A stretch of DNA of 64,000 nucleotides, taken from positions 2,126,001 through 2,190,000 of the forward strand of contig NZ_CP018822.1 in NCBI RefSeq assembly GCF_002000985.1, read 5' to 3'. The notes under the pieces were generated by a model. It was given only the letters and a program-made list of their open reading frames with translations. It was not told the DNA's origin and made no database searches. Positions 63,600 through 64,000 of this stretch are shown here, one piece after another; the first letter of the stretch is position 1; every line of letters begins with the position of its first letter. Source of the DNA: Streptococcus gallolyticus subsp. gallolyticus DSM 16831. Lineage in GTDB: Bacteria > Bacillota > Bacilli > Lactobacillales > Streptococcaceae. A program made the position numbers and the translations under genes.

Positions 63600-64000
63600 A
63601 TGTCACAAATCAATTTAAAACCCGAAGAAGTTGGGGTTTACGCAATTGGTGGTCTTGGAGAAATCGGAAAAAATACTTACGGTATTGAGTACAAAGATGA
63701 AATTATCATCGTTGATGCTGGTATCAAATTCCCTGAAGATGACCTTCTCGGAATTGATTATGTCATTCCAGATTATTCTTATATCGTTGAAAATATTGAC
63801 CGTATCAAAGGGCTCGTTATTACCCACGGTCATGAGGACCACATTGGTGGAATCCCATTTCTCTTAAAACAAGCTAATATCCCAATCTACGCTGGACCAT
63901 TAGCCCTTGCACTTATTAAAGGAAAATTGGAAGAACACGGACTTCTCCGTGATGCTAAACTCTATGAAATTAATGCTAACACAGAATTAACATTTAAAAA
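63600..64000 (+). CDS. rnjA: Ribonuclease J1 (partial, C-terminus outside window)
   Basis: The frame starts at 63600, right after the rpoY stop, and runs off the right edge with 133 codons visible. [21 protein letters not shown] and [11 protein letters not shown] (the HxHxDH zinc motif of metallo-beta-lactamase nucleases) identify RNase J. It degrades and matures RNA from the 5' end. No separate RBS is obvious, so it may be coupled to rpoY. Confidence 0.96.
   Translation, partial: MSQINLKPEEVGVYAIGGLGEIGKNTYGIEYKDEIIIVDAGIKFPEDDLLGIDYVIPDYSYIVENIDRIKGLVITHGHEDHIGGIPFLLKQANIPIYAGPLALALIKGKLEEHGLLRDAKLYEINANTELTFK

Overview
The window is low-GC Gram-positive DNA from a Streptococcus. Pointers are a short hydrophobic pheromone gene facing an Rgg regulator, CppA, paired AdcR-type boxes at a zinc-free S14 gene, RpoY next to RNase J1, a pepX/glpF divergent pair and a PnpRS-PhoU-Pst operon. 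Species cannot be fixed from the sequence; the NAD genes and general make-up would suit the bovis/equinus or salivarius side of the genus, which is a guess.

Layout. 1-4115: an MFS transporter (cut by the left edge) divergent from two flavin reductases; the second fuses an FMN reductase, a covalent-FMN domain and a fumarate-reductase-like FAD domain. Good catabolite (cre) boxes lie between them. 4384-7949: YjdF with a probable riboswitch leader, a small secreted protein, a zinc alcohol dehydrogenase behind a MerR-type promoter and a long leader with duplicated RNA hairpins, thioredoxin, and a PAP2 phosphatase. 8029-11377: nadBC and nadA, divergent, each with a NiaR-like operator over its -35 box. 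11637-15644: a complete quorum-sensing-controlled RiPP cluster (shp, rgg, 35-residue precursor, radical SAM/SPASM enzyme, ABC exporter) that matches streptosactin (ggg). The shp and precursor genes were found by hand because they are very short. 15691-20626: mutS2, cvpA, zapA, rnhC, lepB.

20759-28165 is the most unusual accessory region: an LXG (type VII secretion) polymorphic-toxin locus. One head-bearing LXG gene with a TNT NADase tip carries a one-base frameshift. Behind it lies an array of headless or start-less toxin tips, relics and at least seven immunity genes. A 666-bp block repeated about 3.55 kb apart and an identical terminator closing two modules suggest tip exchange by recombination. 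A short leader ORF and a hairpin over the ribosome binding site precede the LXG gene.

28362-42108: recD2, a membrane protein, dinB, pflB, acetyltransferase, DUF1269 protein, beta-lactamase-fold hydrolase, cppA, glpF and pepX, with dispersed intergenic repeats. 42311-48630: the pnpS-pnpR-phoU-pstBACS phosphate operon with an 11-bp tandem Pho box. 48871-56127: ybaB, a membrane MerR regulator, an exonuclease, a DUF536 protein, a BaiN-like flavoprotein with a probable leaderless mRNA, zinc-free rpsN, a threonine aldolase/MarR pair and azlCD. 56265-60439: a galactitol-type PTS with RpiB-type and HxlB-type isomerases and a DeoR regulator. 60480-61022: an isochorismatase-family pseudogene. 61054-64000: tsaD-rimI-tsaB, rpoY and the start of rnjA.
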